64,000 bases of DNA, taken from NCBI GenBank assembly GCA_950097015.1, contig CATNEN010000003.1:14365001-14429000 (forward strand), written 5' to 3'. Numbering within the stretch: the stretch's first letter is position 1; every line of letters begins with the position of its first letter. The notes under the pieces were generated by a model that ran no database searches, was not told the DNA's origin, and was given only the letters and a program-made list of their open reading frames with translations. Both the position numbers and the translations under genes were made by a program. Positions 12,201 to 23,462 of the stretch are shown here, one piece after another. This stretch comes from Macrostomum hystrix. Taxonomy: Eukaryota > Platyhelminthes > Macrostomidae.

Positions 12201-15200
12201 ACTCCCTACTAGATCTACTCTCTACTAGATCCACTCCCTACTAGATCCACTCCCTACTAGATCTACTCCCTACTAGATCCACTCCCTACTAGATCTACTG
12301 CCTACTAGATCTACTCCCTACTAGATCCACTCCCTACTAGATCTACTGCCTACTAGATCTACTCCCTACTAGATCTACTCTCTACTAGATCCACTCCCTA
12401 CTAGATCCACTCCCTACTAGATCTACTCTCTACTAGATCCACTCCCTACTAGATCCACTCACTACTAGATCTACTCCCTACTAGATCCACTCCCTACTAG
12501 ATCCACTCCCTACTAGATCCACTCCCTACTAGATCTACTCCCTACTAGATCCACTCCCTACTAGATCCACTCCCTACTAGATCCACTCCCTACTAGATCC
12601 ACTCCCTACTAGATCCACTCTCTACTAGATCCACTCCCTACTAGATCCACTCCCTACTAGATCCACTCCCTACTAGATCTACTCCCTACTAGATCCACTC
12701 CCTACTAGATCCACTCCCTACTAGATCCACTCCCTACTAGATCCACTCCCTACTAGATCCACTCCCTACTAGATCCACTCCCTACTAGATCCACTCCCTA
12801 CTAGATCCACTCCCTACTAGATCCACTCCCTACTAGATCTACTCCCTACTAGATCCACTCCCTACTAGATCCACTCCCTACTAGATCCACTCCCTACTAG
12901 ATCTACTGCCTACTAGATCCACTCCCTACTAGATCCACTCCCTACTAGATCTACTGCCTACTAGATCTACTCCCTACTAGATCTACTGCCTACTAGATCC
13001 ACTCCCTACTAGATCCACTCCCTACTAGATCCACTCTCTACTAGATCCACTCACTACTAGATCTACTCCCTACTAGATCCACTCCCTACTAGATCCACTC
13101 CCTACTAGATCCACTCCCTACTAGATCCACTCCCTACTAGATCCACTCCCTACTAGATCCACTCCCTACTAGATCTACTGCCTACTAGATCTACTCCCTA
13201 CTAGATCTACTGCCTACTAGATCTACTCCCTACTAGATCCACTCCCTACTAGATCTACTCCCTACTAGATCTACTGCCTACTAGATCTACTCCCTACTAG
13301 ATCTACTGCCTACTAGATCTACTCCCTACTAGATCCACTCCCTACTAGATCCACTCTCTACTAGATCCACTCACTACTAGATCCACTCACTACTAGATCT
13401 ACTCCTACTAGATCTACTCCCTACTAGATCCACTCCCTACTAGATCCACTCCCTACTAGATCCACTCCCTACTAGATCCACTCCCTACTAGATCTACTCC
13501 CTACTAGATCCACTCCCTACTAGATCCACTCTCTACTAGATCCACTCACTACTAGATCCACTCACTACTAGATCTACTCCTACTAGATCTACTCCCTACT
13601 AGATCCACTCCCTACTAGATCCACTCCCTACTAGATCCACTCCCTACTAGATCCACTCCCTACTAGATCCACTCCCTACTAGATCCACTCCCTACTAGAT
13701 CCACTCCCTACTAGATCCACTCCCTACTAGATCCACTCCCTACTAGATCCACTCCCTACTAGATCCACTCCCTACTAGATCCACTCCCTACTAGATCCAC
13801 TCCCTACTAGATCCACTCCCTACTAGATCCACTCCCTACTAGATCCACTCTCTACTAGATCCACTCCCCACTAGATCTACTGCCTACTAGATCCACTCCC
13901 TACTAGATCCACTCCCTACTAGATCCACTCCCTACTAGATCCACTCCCTACTAGATCTACTCCCTACTAGATCCACTCCCTACTAGATCTACTGCCTACT
14001 AGATCTACTCTCTACTAGATCCACTCTCTACTAGATCCACTCCCTACTAGATCCACTCCCCACTAGATCCACTCCCCACTAGATCCACTCCCTACTAGAT
14101 CCACTCCCTACTAGATCCACTCCCTACTAGATCCACTCTCTACTAGATCCACTCCCTACTAGATCCACTCCCTACTAGATCCACTCTCTACTAGATCCAC
14201 TCCCCACTAGATCTACTGCCTACTAGATCCACTCCCTACTAGATCCACTCCCTACTAGATCCACTCCCTACTAGATCCACTCCCTACTAGATCTACTCCC
14301 TACTAGATCCACTCCCTACTAGATCTACTGCCTACTAGATCTACTCTCTACTAGATCCACTCCCTACTAGATCCACTCCCTACTAGATCCACTCCCTACT
14401 AGATCCACTCTCTACTAGATCCACTCCCTACTAGATCCACTCCCTACTAGATCCACTCCCTACTAGATCCACTCCCTACTAGATCCACTCCCTACTAGAT
14501 CTACTGCCTACTAGATCTACTCTCTACTAGATCCACTCTCTACTAGATCCACTCCCTACTAGATCCACTCTCTACTAGATCCACTCCCTACTAGATCCAC
14601 TCCCTACTAGATCCACTCCCCACTAGATCCACTCCCCACTAGATCCACTCCCTACTAGATCCACTCCCTACTAGATCCACTCCCTACTAGATCCACTCCC
14701 TACTAGATCCACTCCCTACTAGATCCACTCCCTACTAGATCTACTGCCTACTAGATCTACTCTCTACTAGATCCACTCTCTACTAGATCCACTCCCTACT
14801 AGATCCACTCTCTACTAGATCCACTCCCTACTAGATCCACTCCCTACTAGATCCACTCCCTACTAGATCCACTCCCTACTAGATCCACTCCCTACTAGAT
14901 CTACTCCCTACTAGATCCACTCCCTACTAGATCCACTCTCTACTAGATCCACTCCCTACTAGATCCACTCCCTACTAGATCCACTCCCTACTAGATCCAC
15001 TCCCTACTAGATCCACTCCCTACTAGATCCACTCCCTACTAGATCCACTCCCTACTAGATCCACTCTCTACTAGATCCACTCCCTACTAGATCCACTCCC
15101 TACTAGATCCACTCCCTACTAGATCCACTCCCTACTAGATCCACTCCCTACTAGATCCACTCCCTACTAGATCTACTCCCTACTAGATCCACTCCCTACT

Positions 15201-16432
15201 AGATCCACTCCCTACTAGATCTACTGCCTACTAGATCTACTCCCTACTAGATCCACTCCCTACTAGATCCACTCCCTACTAGATCTACTGCCTACTAGAT
15301 CTACTCCCTACTAGATCCACTCCCTACTAGATCCACTCCCTACTAGATCCACTCCCTACTAGATCCACTCCCTACTAGATCCACTCCCTACTAGATCTAC
15401 TCCCTACTAGATCCACTCCCTACTAGATCCACTCCCTACTAGATCCACTCCCTACTAGATCCACTCCCTACTAGATCCACTCCCTACTAGATCCACTCCC
15501 TACTAGATCTACTTCCTACTAGATCCACTCCCTACTAGATCTACTCTCTACTAGATCCACTCTTTACTAGATCTACTCCCTACTAGATCTACTCCCTACT
15601 AGATCCACTCCCTACTAGATCTACTCCCTACTAGATCCACTCCCTACTAGATCCACTCCCTACTAGATCCACTCCCTACTAGATCCACTCCCTACTAGAT
15701 CTACTCCCTACTAGATCCACTCCCTACTAGATCTACTCCCTACTAGATCCACTCCCTACTAGATCCACTCCCTACTAGATCTACTCCCTACTAGACCTAC
15801 CCCTTTCCAAGTCCACATCGGGCAAGCAGTTTTATTTTCGCTGAGTCAATGCCAAGCAGTTTTTCTTCCCGTGAATATTTTACCTGGCCACAGTGCCTTA
15901 CGTTTTAAACGAGCCTTTTTTAAATGTTCGCTTCTATGCTTCTTTGCATGGTCATTGGTCAAACAAACAGCCGGCACACACAAACACCAGCTATGAACTC
16001 TGCGCTTGCAAGACTGTCTCCAGAATAACATGTATTTGCTAATAATTAGATAGTTACATTGTTACTAAGCTGTCAGTGGATTCAGTCGGGAATAAATAAA
16101 TTAGTTGTTTTTCTGTCTTGCATGCAGTTTCTGTTTTAAGAAGATTATCGATAACAATTATCCAGGTTTAAGTTATAACACAAATTATAAGTAGATCAAG
16201 TAGAAGTGTAAAAAAAGTAGACGCAATGAGGGATTTAAAAATGTCTGTCGTTATAATTATCTGTTATAAACAATACTTTGCCCATCAATTTTGCCTCCAG
16301 GTGCCAATACAATTTAGCGGCCTAATGCCCTACAATGCCCAGTATCATCTGTTGCCGCCGCAGCCGCAGGAGCTGTCAGCGGCGGCCGCCGTCGCAGCTG
16401 CGGCCTTAAATCACGAACAGCAGCAGCATCAT

Positions 16433-16464
<32 letters not shown>

Positions 16465-16549
16465 GCACCAGATGCTATTATCTATGTCAGATCCTACAGG
16501 TCAAGATCATCAGCATCATTATCATTATTATGCGCCTTACCAGCATCAT

Positions 16550-16594
<45 letters not shown>

Positions 16595-16878
16595 CACCAT
16601 CCAGGCGCTAGTTTACTAGCTAGCACACAGGGATACATGTACACAGCTGCTGATTATACAAATGCCGCCACTTCAGCCGCAGCCGCCTACTTGCAGCAGC
16701 AGCAGCAACAGCATCAGCAGCAGCAGCAGCAGCTGGCAGCCGCTTCAATGAGCCACGCCATGGAGCCCATTATGCACGACCAGTCGCATATTTCTGCCGC
16801 CTCTAAGATGCCATCTGCTTCCGTGGCAACTGTGCCAGCTCCAGATTCGGCTGCCGCTGTTGCCGCTGAGCAAGCCCT

Positions 16879-16911
<33 letters not shown>

Positions 16912-19900
16912 GCAGCTGCCAAGGCCACGAATGACAAAGTCGCACAGTACTAATCAAGCTTTGGAGCACATTAACAAGCTCATGCTTAAACTGGACTGTG
17001 AGGATAGCCAGTTGCCCTCTGAGGACCGCTACGATAGAATCCTCATGTATACTCACATTGCGCTCACTATTCCTGTAGTATGGAATTATGTTTGCCAACT
17101 GTCCGAACTCAAAGACGAAGCCAATCTGAGCAAGGCCTACAGCTTTCTGCATCACCTAAGCGAGAATCGAGTGACGGCCGAAGAATGGGCCCAGGCCATC
17201 AGGGACAAGTCTGTCATTTTTCACGTTGACGATGATCGACTGAAGCGAAAGGTTTGTGCCTGAATTCTGGTGGTCTAATTAATTAATTTAGTCATTGATT
17301 CATTTAGTTTTAGGTTGACTCATTGATTCATTTAGTTTTAGGTTGACTTATTGATTCATTTAGTTTTAGGTTGACTCATTGATTCATTTGGTTTTAGGTT
17401 GACTCATTGGTTCATTTGGTTTTAGGTTGACTCATTGATTCATTTAGTTTTAGGTTGACTCGTTGATTCATTTAGTTTTAGGTTGACTCATTGATTCATT
17501 TGGTTTTAGGTTGACTCATTGGTTCATTTGGTTTTAGGTTGACTCATTGATTCATTTAGTTTTAGGTTGACTCATTGATTCATTTGGTTTTAGGTTGACT
17601 CATTGATTCATTTGGTTTTAGGTTGACTTATTGATTCATTTAGTTTTAGGTTGACTCATTGATTCATTTAGTTTTAGGTTGACTCATTGATTCATTTAGT
17701 TTTAGGTTGACTCATTGATTCATTTAGTTTTAGGTTGACTCATTGATTCATTTGGTTTTAGGTTGACTCATTGATTCATTTAGTTTTAGGTTGACTCATT
17801 GATTCATTTAGTTTTAGGTTGACTCATTGATTCATTTAGTTTTAGGTTGACTCATTGATTCATTTAGTTTTAGGTTGACTCATTGATTCATTTAGTTTTA
17901 GGTTGACTCATTGATTCATTTGGTTTTAGGTTGACTCATTGATTCATTTGGTTTTAGGTTGACTCATTGATTTATTTAGTTTTAGGTTGACTCATTGATT
18001 CATTTGGTTTTAGGTTGACTCATTGATTCATTTGGTTTTAGGTTGACTCATTGATTCATTTGGTTTTAGGTTAACTCATTGATTCATTTAGTTTCAGGTT
18101 GACTCATTGGTTCATTTAGTTTCAGGTTGACTCATTGATTCATTTAGTTTTAGGTTGACTCATTGGTTCATTTAGTTTTAGGTTGACTCATTGATTCATT
18201 TAGTTTTAGGTTGACTCATTGATTCATTTAGTTTTAGGTTGACTCATTGATTCATTTAGTTTCAGGTTGACTCATTGATTCATTTAGTTTTAGGTTGACT
18301 CATTGATTCATTTAGTTTTAGGTTGACTCATTGATTCATTTAGTTTTAGGTTGACTCATTGATTCATTTAGTTTTAGGTTGACTCATTGATTCATTTAGT
18401 TTCAGGTTAACTCATTGATTCATTTGGTTTTAGGTTGACTCATTGATTCATTTAGTTTTAGGTTGACTCATTGATTCATTTGGTTTTAGGTTAACTCATT
18501 GATTCATTTAGTTTCAGGTTGACTCATTGGTTCATTTGGTTTTAGGTTGACTCATTGATTTATTTAGTTTTAGGTTGACTCATTGGTTCATTTAGTTTTA
18601 GGTTGACTCATTGATTCATTTAGTTTTAGGTTGACTCATTGATTCATTTAGTTTTAGGTTGACTCATTGATTCATTTAGTTTCAGGTTGACTCATTGATT
18701 CATTTAGTTTTAGGTTGACTCATTGATTCATTTAGTTTTAGGTTGACTCATTGATTCATTTAGTTTCAGGTTAACTCATTGATTCATTTGGTTTTAGGTT
18801 GACTCATTGATTCATTTAGTTTTAGGTTGACTCATTGATTCATTTGGTTTTAGGTTGACTCATTGATTCATTTGGTTTTAGGTTGACTCATTGATTCATT
18901 TGGTTTTAGGTTGACTCATTGATTCATTTAGTTTTAGGTTGACTCATTGATTCATTTGGTTTTAGGTTGACTCATTGATTCATTTAGTTTTAGGTTGACT
19001 TATTGGTTCATTTAGTTTTAGGTTGACTCATTGATTCATTTGGTTTTAGGTTGACTCATTGATTCATTTGGTTTTAGGTTAACTCATTGATTCATTTAGT
19101 TTTAGGTTGACTCATTGATTCATTTAGTTTTAGGTTGACTCATTGATTCATTTGGTTTTAGGTTGACTCATTGATTTATTTAGTTTTAGGTTGACTCATT
19201 GATTCATTTAGTTTTAGGTTGACTCATTGATTCATTTAGTTTTAGGTTGACTCATTGATTCATTTAGTTTCAGGTTTACTTATTGGTTAATTTAGTTTTA
19301 GGTTGACTCATTGATTCATTTAGTTTTAGGTTGACTCATTGGTTCGTTTAGTTTTAGGTTGACTCATTGATTCATTTGGTTTTAGGTTGACTCATTGATT
19401 CATTCAGTTTTAGGTTGACTCATTGATTCATTTAGTTTCAGGTTGACTCATTGGTTCATTTAGTTTTAGGTTGACTCATTGATTCATTTGGTTTTAGGTT
19501 GACTCATTGATTTATTTAGTTTTAGGTTGACTCATTGATTCATTTAGTTTTAGGTTGACTCATTGATTCATTTAGTTTTAGGTTGACTCATTGATTCATT
19601 TAGTTTTAGGTTGACTCATTGATTCATTTAGTTTTAGGTTGACTCATTGATTCATTTGGTTTTAGGTTGACTCATTGATTCATTTGGTTTTAGGTTGACT
19701 TATTGATTCGTTTAGTTTTAGGATGACTTATTGATGTATGTAGTTTTAGGTTTTACCATAGATGAATTTAGTTTTTAGGCGGCCACGTGAAGGTCAATCA
19801 AACTTTGAAACATTCCCAAACTTTCAGACGTGTCCAATCTTGCGCATCCAAGGCCGCAACCCGGACAAGATCGCCACCCTCTGTGACGACATCAAACAGA

Positions 19901-22599
19901 AGCCGTCGCAGCGCTATCGTGTCCAGGACATTCATCAGTTTTTACAATTGCGCGACTTCTTCTTCAACTTTCTGCCGCGCGAATTGAGCCAGCTGAATGT
20001 GAAAGCTCCCGAACAGCTAGTTGTAGACTTCGCCTCAGTTCTAGTTATCTATGGCGACTCGGATAGCTTTGAACGGGTAAATGCCCTGCTGCCTCAGTTG
20101 GCATTTACTAAATTGTGCCTCGGCCAGGATGCTTCAGCATCGTCGGATCCGGCTGGCTCGGATGATCCTGTTGAAGCCGCTAAGCGCCTGTGGGAGAGTC
20201 GGCTGACTCCGTGTCAGTGCAGTCCATTGAGCCTGTACGCTGTGCCCGGCAAATGGCAGTCTTATCCGTTGGTATCCGACACTCAGTGGGAGTTGAATCA
20301 GACTGGCACCATTATGTCTACCACTTTCAATGTCAAGGAGGTCAGGCAGCAGGCTAGGGCGGACTCTAATCAGTCGGCTAAAGATTCTACTATTGCTGTG
20401 CAGCAACCTGTCTCAACTGTGACTGCCTCCACGGTTGCCTACACTGTTAGTACGGCTGCTTTGGAACCGCTGGTGTTAGAACAGCCGCCTAGCATTCCAC
20501 CTCAGCAGCAGCAGCAGCAGCAGCACCATGTCACAGCCGAGCACTTTACTGGCTCGCCTATTATGACAGCCGCTGCTCCTACTTCGATTGCATCTCTGCA
20601 GGATGTGATGCCGCATCAGCAGCAGCAGCAATTGTCTATGGCCAACACTGGCGCTGTTCAGAGTCTCATGGAATCGAATCAGTATGCTCCATCAGTTGCG
20701 CCATCTTCAATGCTGCCAGCCGTGACGCATCCTGTTCAGCAGCAGCAGCAGATGCCGATCCAGTCCCAGTCTCAGATTCACCACCCTTCCCCACCACAGC
20801 CGCCTCAGCAGCAGCAGCAGCAGCAGTTGGGTGGTGCCGGCCCTAACAGAATGTACCCGAAGACAATGCCGCCACTGCCTCCGCAGTCTATGCAGCATCC
20901 GCCACCTCCGCTTCATCATAATAATCTTCAGCAACAGCAGCAGCAGCCACTGCCTCCTCAGCCTCCTCCGCAGGCCCTACCGCCGAATTCTTATTCTCAA
21001 AGCAGCGGTATCCATTCCACAATGCAACAACAGCAGCAGCAGCAGCAGCAGCCAATGCCGCACAGTTACATTGGCGGTCAATTAGGTCACAAGCGTCACG
21101 TGCCAGAGCGTCAGAATATTATGCCGCCCAGGTTTAACCGCAACGTATCGGGCGGCATGCCCCCGCACTACATGCAGCCCGGCATGGGACCAATGGAGTC
21201 TGATCAGGCGCTGCAGCAGCCGCTCAGTCAGCCGGCACTGACTGGCGCGCAGGCTCAGATGCAGCCTCACCCAATGCATCCTTTGCCTCATCAGCAGTCG
21301 GCTATGATGCATCATTCTCAGCAGCAGCAGCAGCAGCAATCTGTGATTAGCTCAACATCTAATAATGCTTCTTCTAGCAATGCTAGTTCAATGCAACAGT
21401 CGCAGCTGCCGCAGCAGCAGCAGCAACCGCCGCCAATTCACGGCCCACCGCAGGGTCGACATGTTCAGGGTGGCGGTCCGGCGCCGCCACCGCAGCTGCC
21501 GCCTTCGGCATCCGGCACCAGCGGGGGCTTCTCACGAGGCGGCGGCGGCGGAGGTCCGCCATCGCGTTCGGGCATCGGTCGCGGCGGCCGCGGCGGACCC
21601 TATCGTGGCCGCGGACGCGGCGGCAGTGGCGGAGATTACGGCGGCTACGGCGGGCATCAGCACCAGCAGCAGCAGCACTCAGCTCAGCCAGAGTTTCATC
21701 TAAAAGACAACGACTTTCCGGAGATTTCAGCCGACGCCTTGGTTAGTCCGACCTCGGTCCAGGCGCACTCATTGCATCATCCTTTGGCAATGCCGCATCA
21801 GCAGCTGCATTCAGCACAGCCGCAGGAGCAGCATTACCATCAGCAGCAACAGCAACATTCAGACACCCCGGCTATTCAACCGCAACTACAAGGAGGTCAC
21901 GGTCATATGACCAGTAGCAGCTTTGAAACGGTTGCATCTGGTAGCGGGACTATTACTAATGGTGGCGGTAACAATAGTGCAACGTTTGAACAGCAACAGC
22001 AGCAGCAGCAGCATCAACCGTTGTCTGCTCCTCTGCAGCCTCCGAGCGCTTCTGCTGGCTGTGTAGGCACGTCATATGCTGCGGCTTTGAAGAAATCAGT
22101 GCCTCAGCAGCAGCAGCAGCAGCAGCAGTCAGCAACAAATAAGCCAGCAATAAACACCGCCCCTATAACAGACATTCAATCACCAACGGCTGTCTATTCA
22201 GACGATGCGTCGACTTGTTCTCCTACGGGCGGTCCTGTTGCCAACAATCGTCGAGCTGTTGCTAGCGCTGTTGTCAAAGTCAATTCAGCAGGCACTGCCG
22301 AATCCGGCGATAGTAATTCGTCTGATCGCGAATCAGCCTGCGCTGGTGCGGCTCTTGTGGTAGGAAGTTTTAGTCACGAATATAACACTGCACAGCAACA
22401 GCAGCAGCAGCAGCAGCCGCATTATCGATCTAGTGGCTATCGCGGCGGCAAAGGATCTTCTTCTTCTTATCATCACTCCCAGCAGTCAGGCGGTGGATTT
22501 CCTCAGCAGCGAGGTCGCGGCGGCCGCGGCGGCTTCGGAAATCGCGGAGGTTTTGGCTCAGCCAGAAATGGCAATTCGTCAGCTCCAAACAATGCCTGA
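6211..22599 (+). CDS. Large Q/H-rich protein with RGG boxes, probable RNA-associated protein
   Basis: Exons 6211-6330, 16301-17251 and 19762-22599 are all phase 0 and give about 1302 aa. The ATG at 6211 lies 21 nt into an exon opened by a strong acceptor. Residues ~41-250 are Ala-, His- and Gln-rich with long CAG runs. Residues ~252-357 (NQALEHINKLMLKLD onward) and ~367-480 (CPILRIQGRNPDKIATLCDD, VQDIHQFLQLRDFFFNFLP) look folded, helical and conserved. The remainder is Q/P-rich, with RGG/GGRG clusters at ~945-1000 and at the C-terminus, plus short motifs HLKDNDFPEI and SYAAALKK of a kind seen in RNP proteins. I do not recognise the family. RNA binding or RNP-granule association is inference from the RGG and Q-rich composition. 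The exon 3 start is uncertain: the acceptor at 19761 keeps frame, whereas the better-looking ttttag at 19778 does not fit the phase-0 donor. Confidence 0.75.
7340..8755. repeat. 21-bp minisatellite in intron 1 of the Q-rich gene
   Basis: About 67 copies of gatcctcagattgggatcac plus one base. Variants aaagctcctc and aaagttcctc cluster in the right half. The period is a multiple of three, so long open frames exist on both strands (repeated DPNLRIC or ITDPQIG). They are artefacts: no start context and equal openness on both strands. A short block near 8250-8310 (gggattcacgtttttcagat) is a local variant of different length. Confidence 0.95.
8756..9193. other. Unique intron sequence between two arrays
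   Basis: About 430 bp of AT-rich intron 1 sequence separate the 21-bp and 16-bp arrays. No exon or regulatory motif was recognised. Confidence 0.5.
9194..15797. repeat. 16-bp satellite-like array, 6.6 kb, in intron 1 of the Q-rich gene
   Basis: About 410 copies of actagatccactccct. Units differ mainly at one C/T (agatcc or agatct) and in the last block (ctccct, ctgcct, ctctct, ctcccc, ctcact). Higher-order periodicity is visible: a 10-unit, 160-bp pattern recurs at 12131 and 12291, and a 15-unit, 240-bp pattern at 14491 and 14731. The left third is nearly homogeneous and the middle most diverse. It has no coding potential, being full of TAG. Confidence 0.97.
15798..16300. other. 3' part of intron 1 of the Q-rich gene
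   Basis: About 500 bp of unique sequence after the satellite, ending in the acceptor ttgcctccag at 16300. The minus frame 15846-16031 has no family resemblance. Confidence 0.6.
17290..19750. repeat. 28-bp minisatellite in intron 2 of the Q-rich gene
   Basis: About 87 copies. Each unit reads ttgactcattgattcatt followed by tagttttagg. Most copies hold a perfect TGACTCA heptamer and a TGATTCA near-copy, and each ends in a pyrimidine-TTAG|G string like a 3' splice site. The last degenerate copy (gaatttagtttttagg) runs to within a few bases of exon 3. Variants are mostly A/G in 'ttag/ttgg' and T/C in 'tttt/tttc'. Confidence 0.96.
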
Positions 22600-23211
22600 T
22601 TTCAAGACCAAGTTTTTTAATCGTTTTTGTTTTACTTCACCAAAAAAATTACAAAACTTTTGAAATTCATTTGTTCAAGTAAGGGAACAGTTGATTAATC
22701 TATGAAATCATGCTCTTGTTCCTTTTCTTTGTGTTTTTTTCTCCTTGTCAACAACACACTCTTGAAAATTGTGTTTTTTCCTTCAAGATAATTGTCATAA
22801 GTTTGTTGTCAATTGCTAGCAGAATTAAATATTGCGATGCCATTGTGTGTGTTTTTGTAATCTTTTTAAAGCATTCCCTTTTGTTATAATGTTCTTTTAA
22901 TAATTATTGTAAATAGTTTGTGCACAATTTGTCCCGAAACAAATCCTTTGATTAGAACGAAAAATCTAATTTTAGTTTCATTGTGTGTTTGTTTCTGTGT
23001 GCCTAGTTGTCAAATAATAGCTTGGTTTATAATTAGTTTTTCTTAGTTTAAAATAACAAAAGTCTGCATTATTTTATTGGCGACCTTTTCATCATTCATC
23101 TACTATCATCATAGCTTGTCTTTTTTTATTAAAATATTGTTTATTTTTTAGCAAAATAATGTTCCACATTTTTTGTAATCACCTTTCACTATTTTCTTGC
23201 ATTTATAATTA
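22600..23211. other. 3' flank/UTR of the Q-rich gene
   Basis: AT-rich and T-rich sequence after the TGA. ATTAAA-type poly(A) signals occur near 22823 and 23128, and no canonical AATAAA is close to the stop. No further gene was recognised. Confidence 0.45.
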
Positions 23212-23353
23212 ATTGTACCATGACTACGTGGCTATCGGGCGGGCTGATATTCGATTATTGCCATAGACGATGTCATTTTGGCCCGAAAAGTTGGGCCGAT
23301 AATGGATTATTTTTGTGTATTTTAACGTATAGCCACATAGTCTATGGTACAAT
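23212..23353. mobile_element. MITE-like element with ~24-bp imperfect terminal inverted repeats
   Basis: The left end attgtaccatgactacgtgg and right end ccacatagtctatggtacaat are inverted copies with a few mismatches. They bound about 142 bp with no coding capacity. An internal pair tttggcccga / gttgggccga gives more self-complementarity. No convincing target-site duplication is visible, so the superfamily is open. Confidence 0.6.
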
Positions 23354-23358
23354 CACAG

Positions 23359-23462
23359 TATTACCCAGGCTTTCAGGGCGATAATGGGAAAGCCAGAGGG
23401 CGCCTTCGGCGCCTTCGGCGCCCTCTGGCTTTCCCATTATCGCCCTGAAAGCCTGGGTAATA
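23359..23462. repeat. Perfect 46-bp-arm inverted repeat (hairpin)
   Basis: The arm 23359-23404 (tattacccaggctttcagg ... gagggcgcc) is the exact reverse complement of 23417-23462. They are separated by ttcggcgccttc, which itself contains the palindrome ggcgcc. It begins 5 bp after the neighbouring MITE-like element and shares the string gataatgg with it. Arm identity is 100%. Confidence 0.95.

Noticed and set aside
9194-15797. CRISPR-like look of short repeats
   Set aside because: There are no unique spacers: the units are head-to-tail with point variants in a eukaryotic intron.
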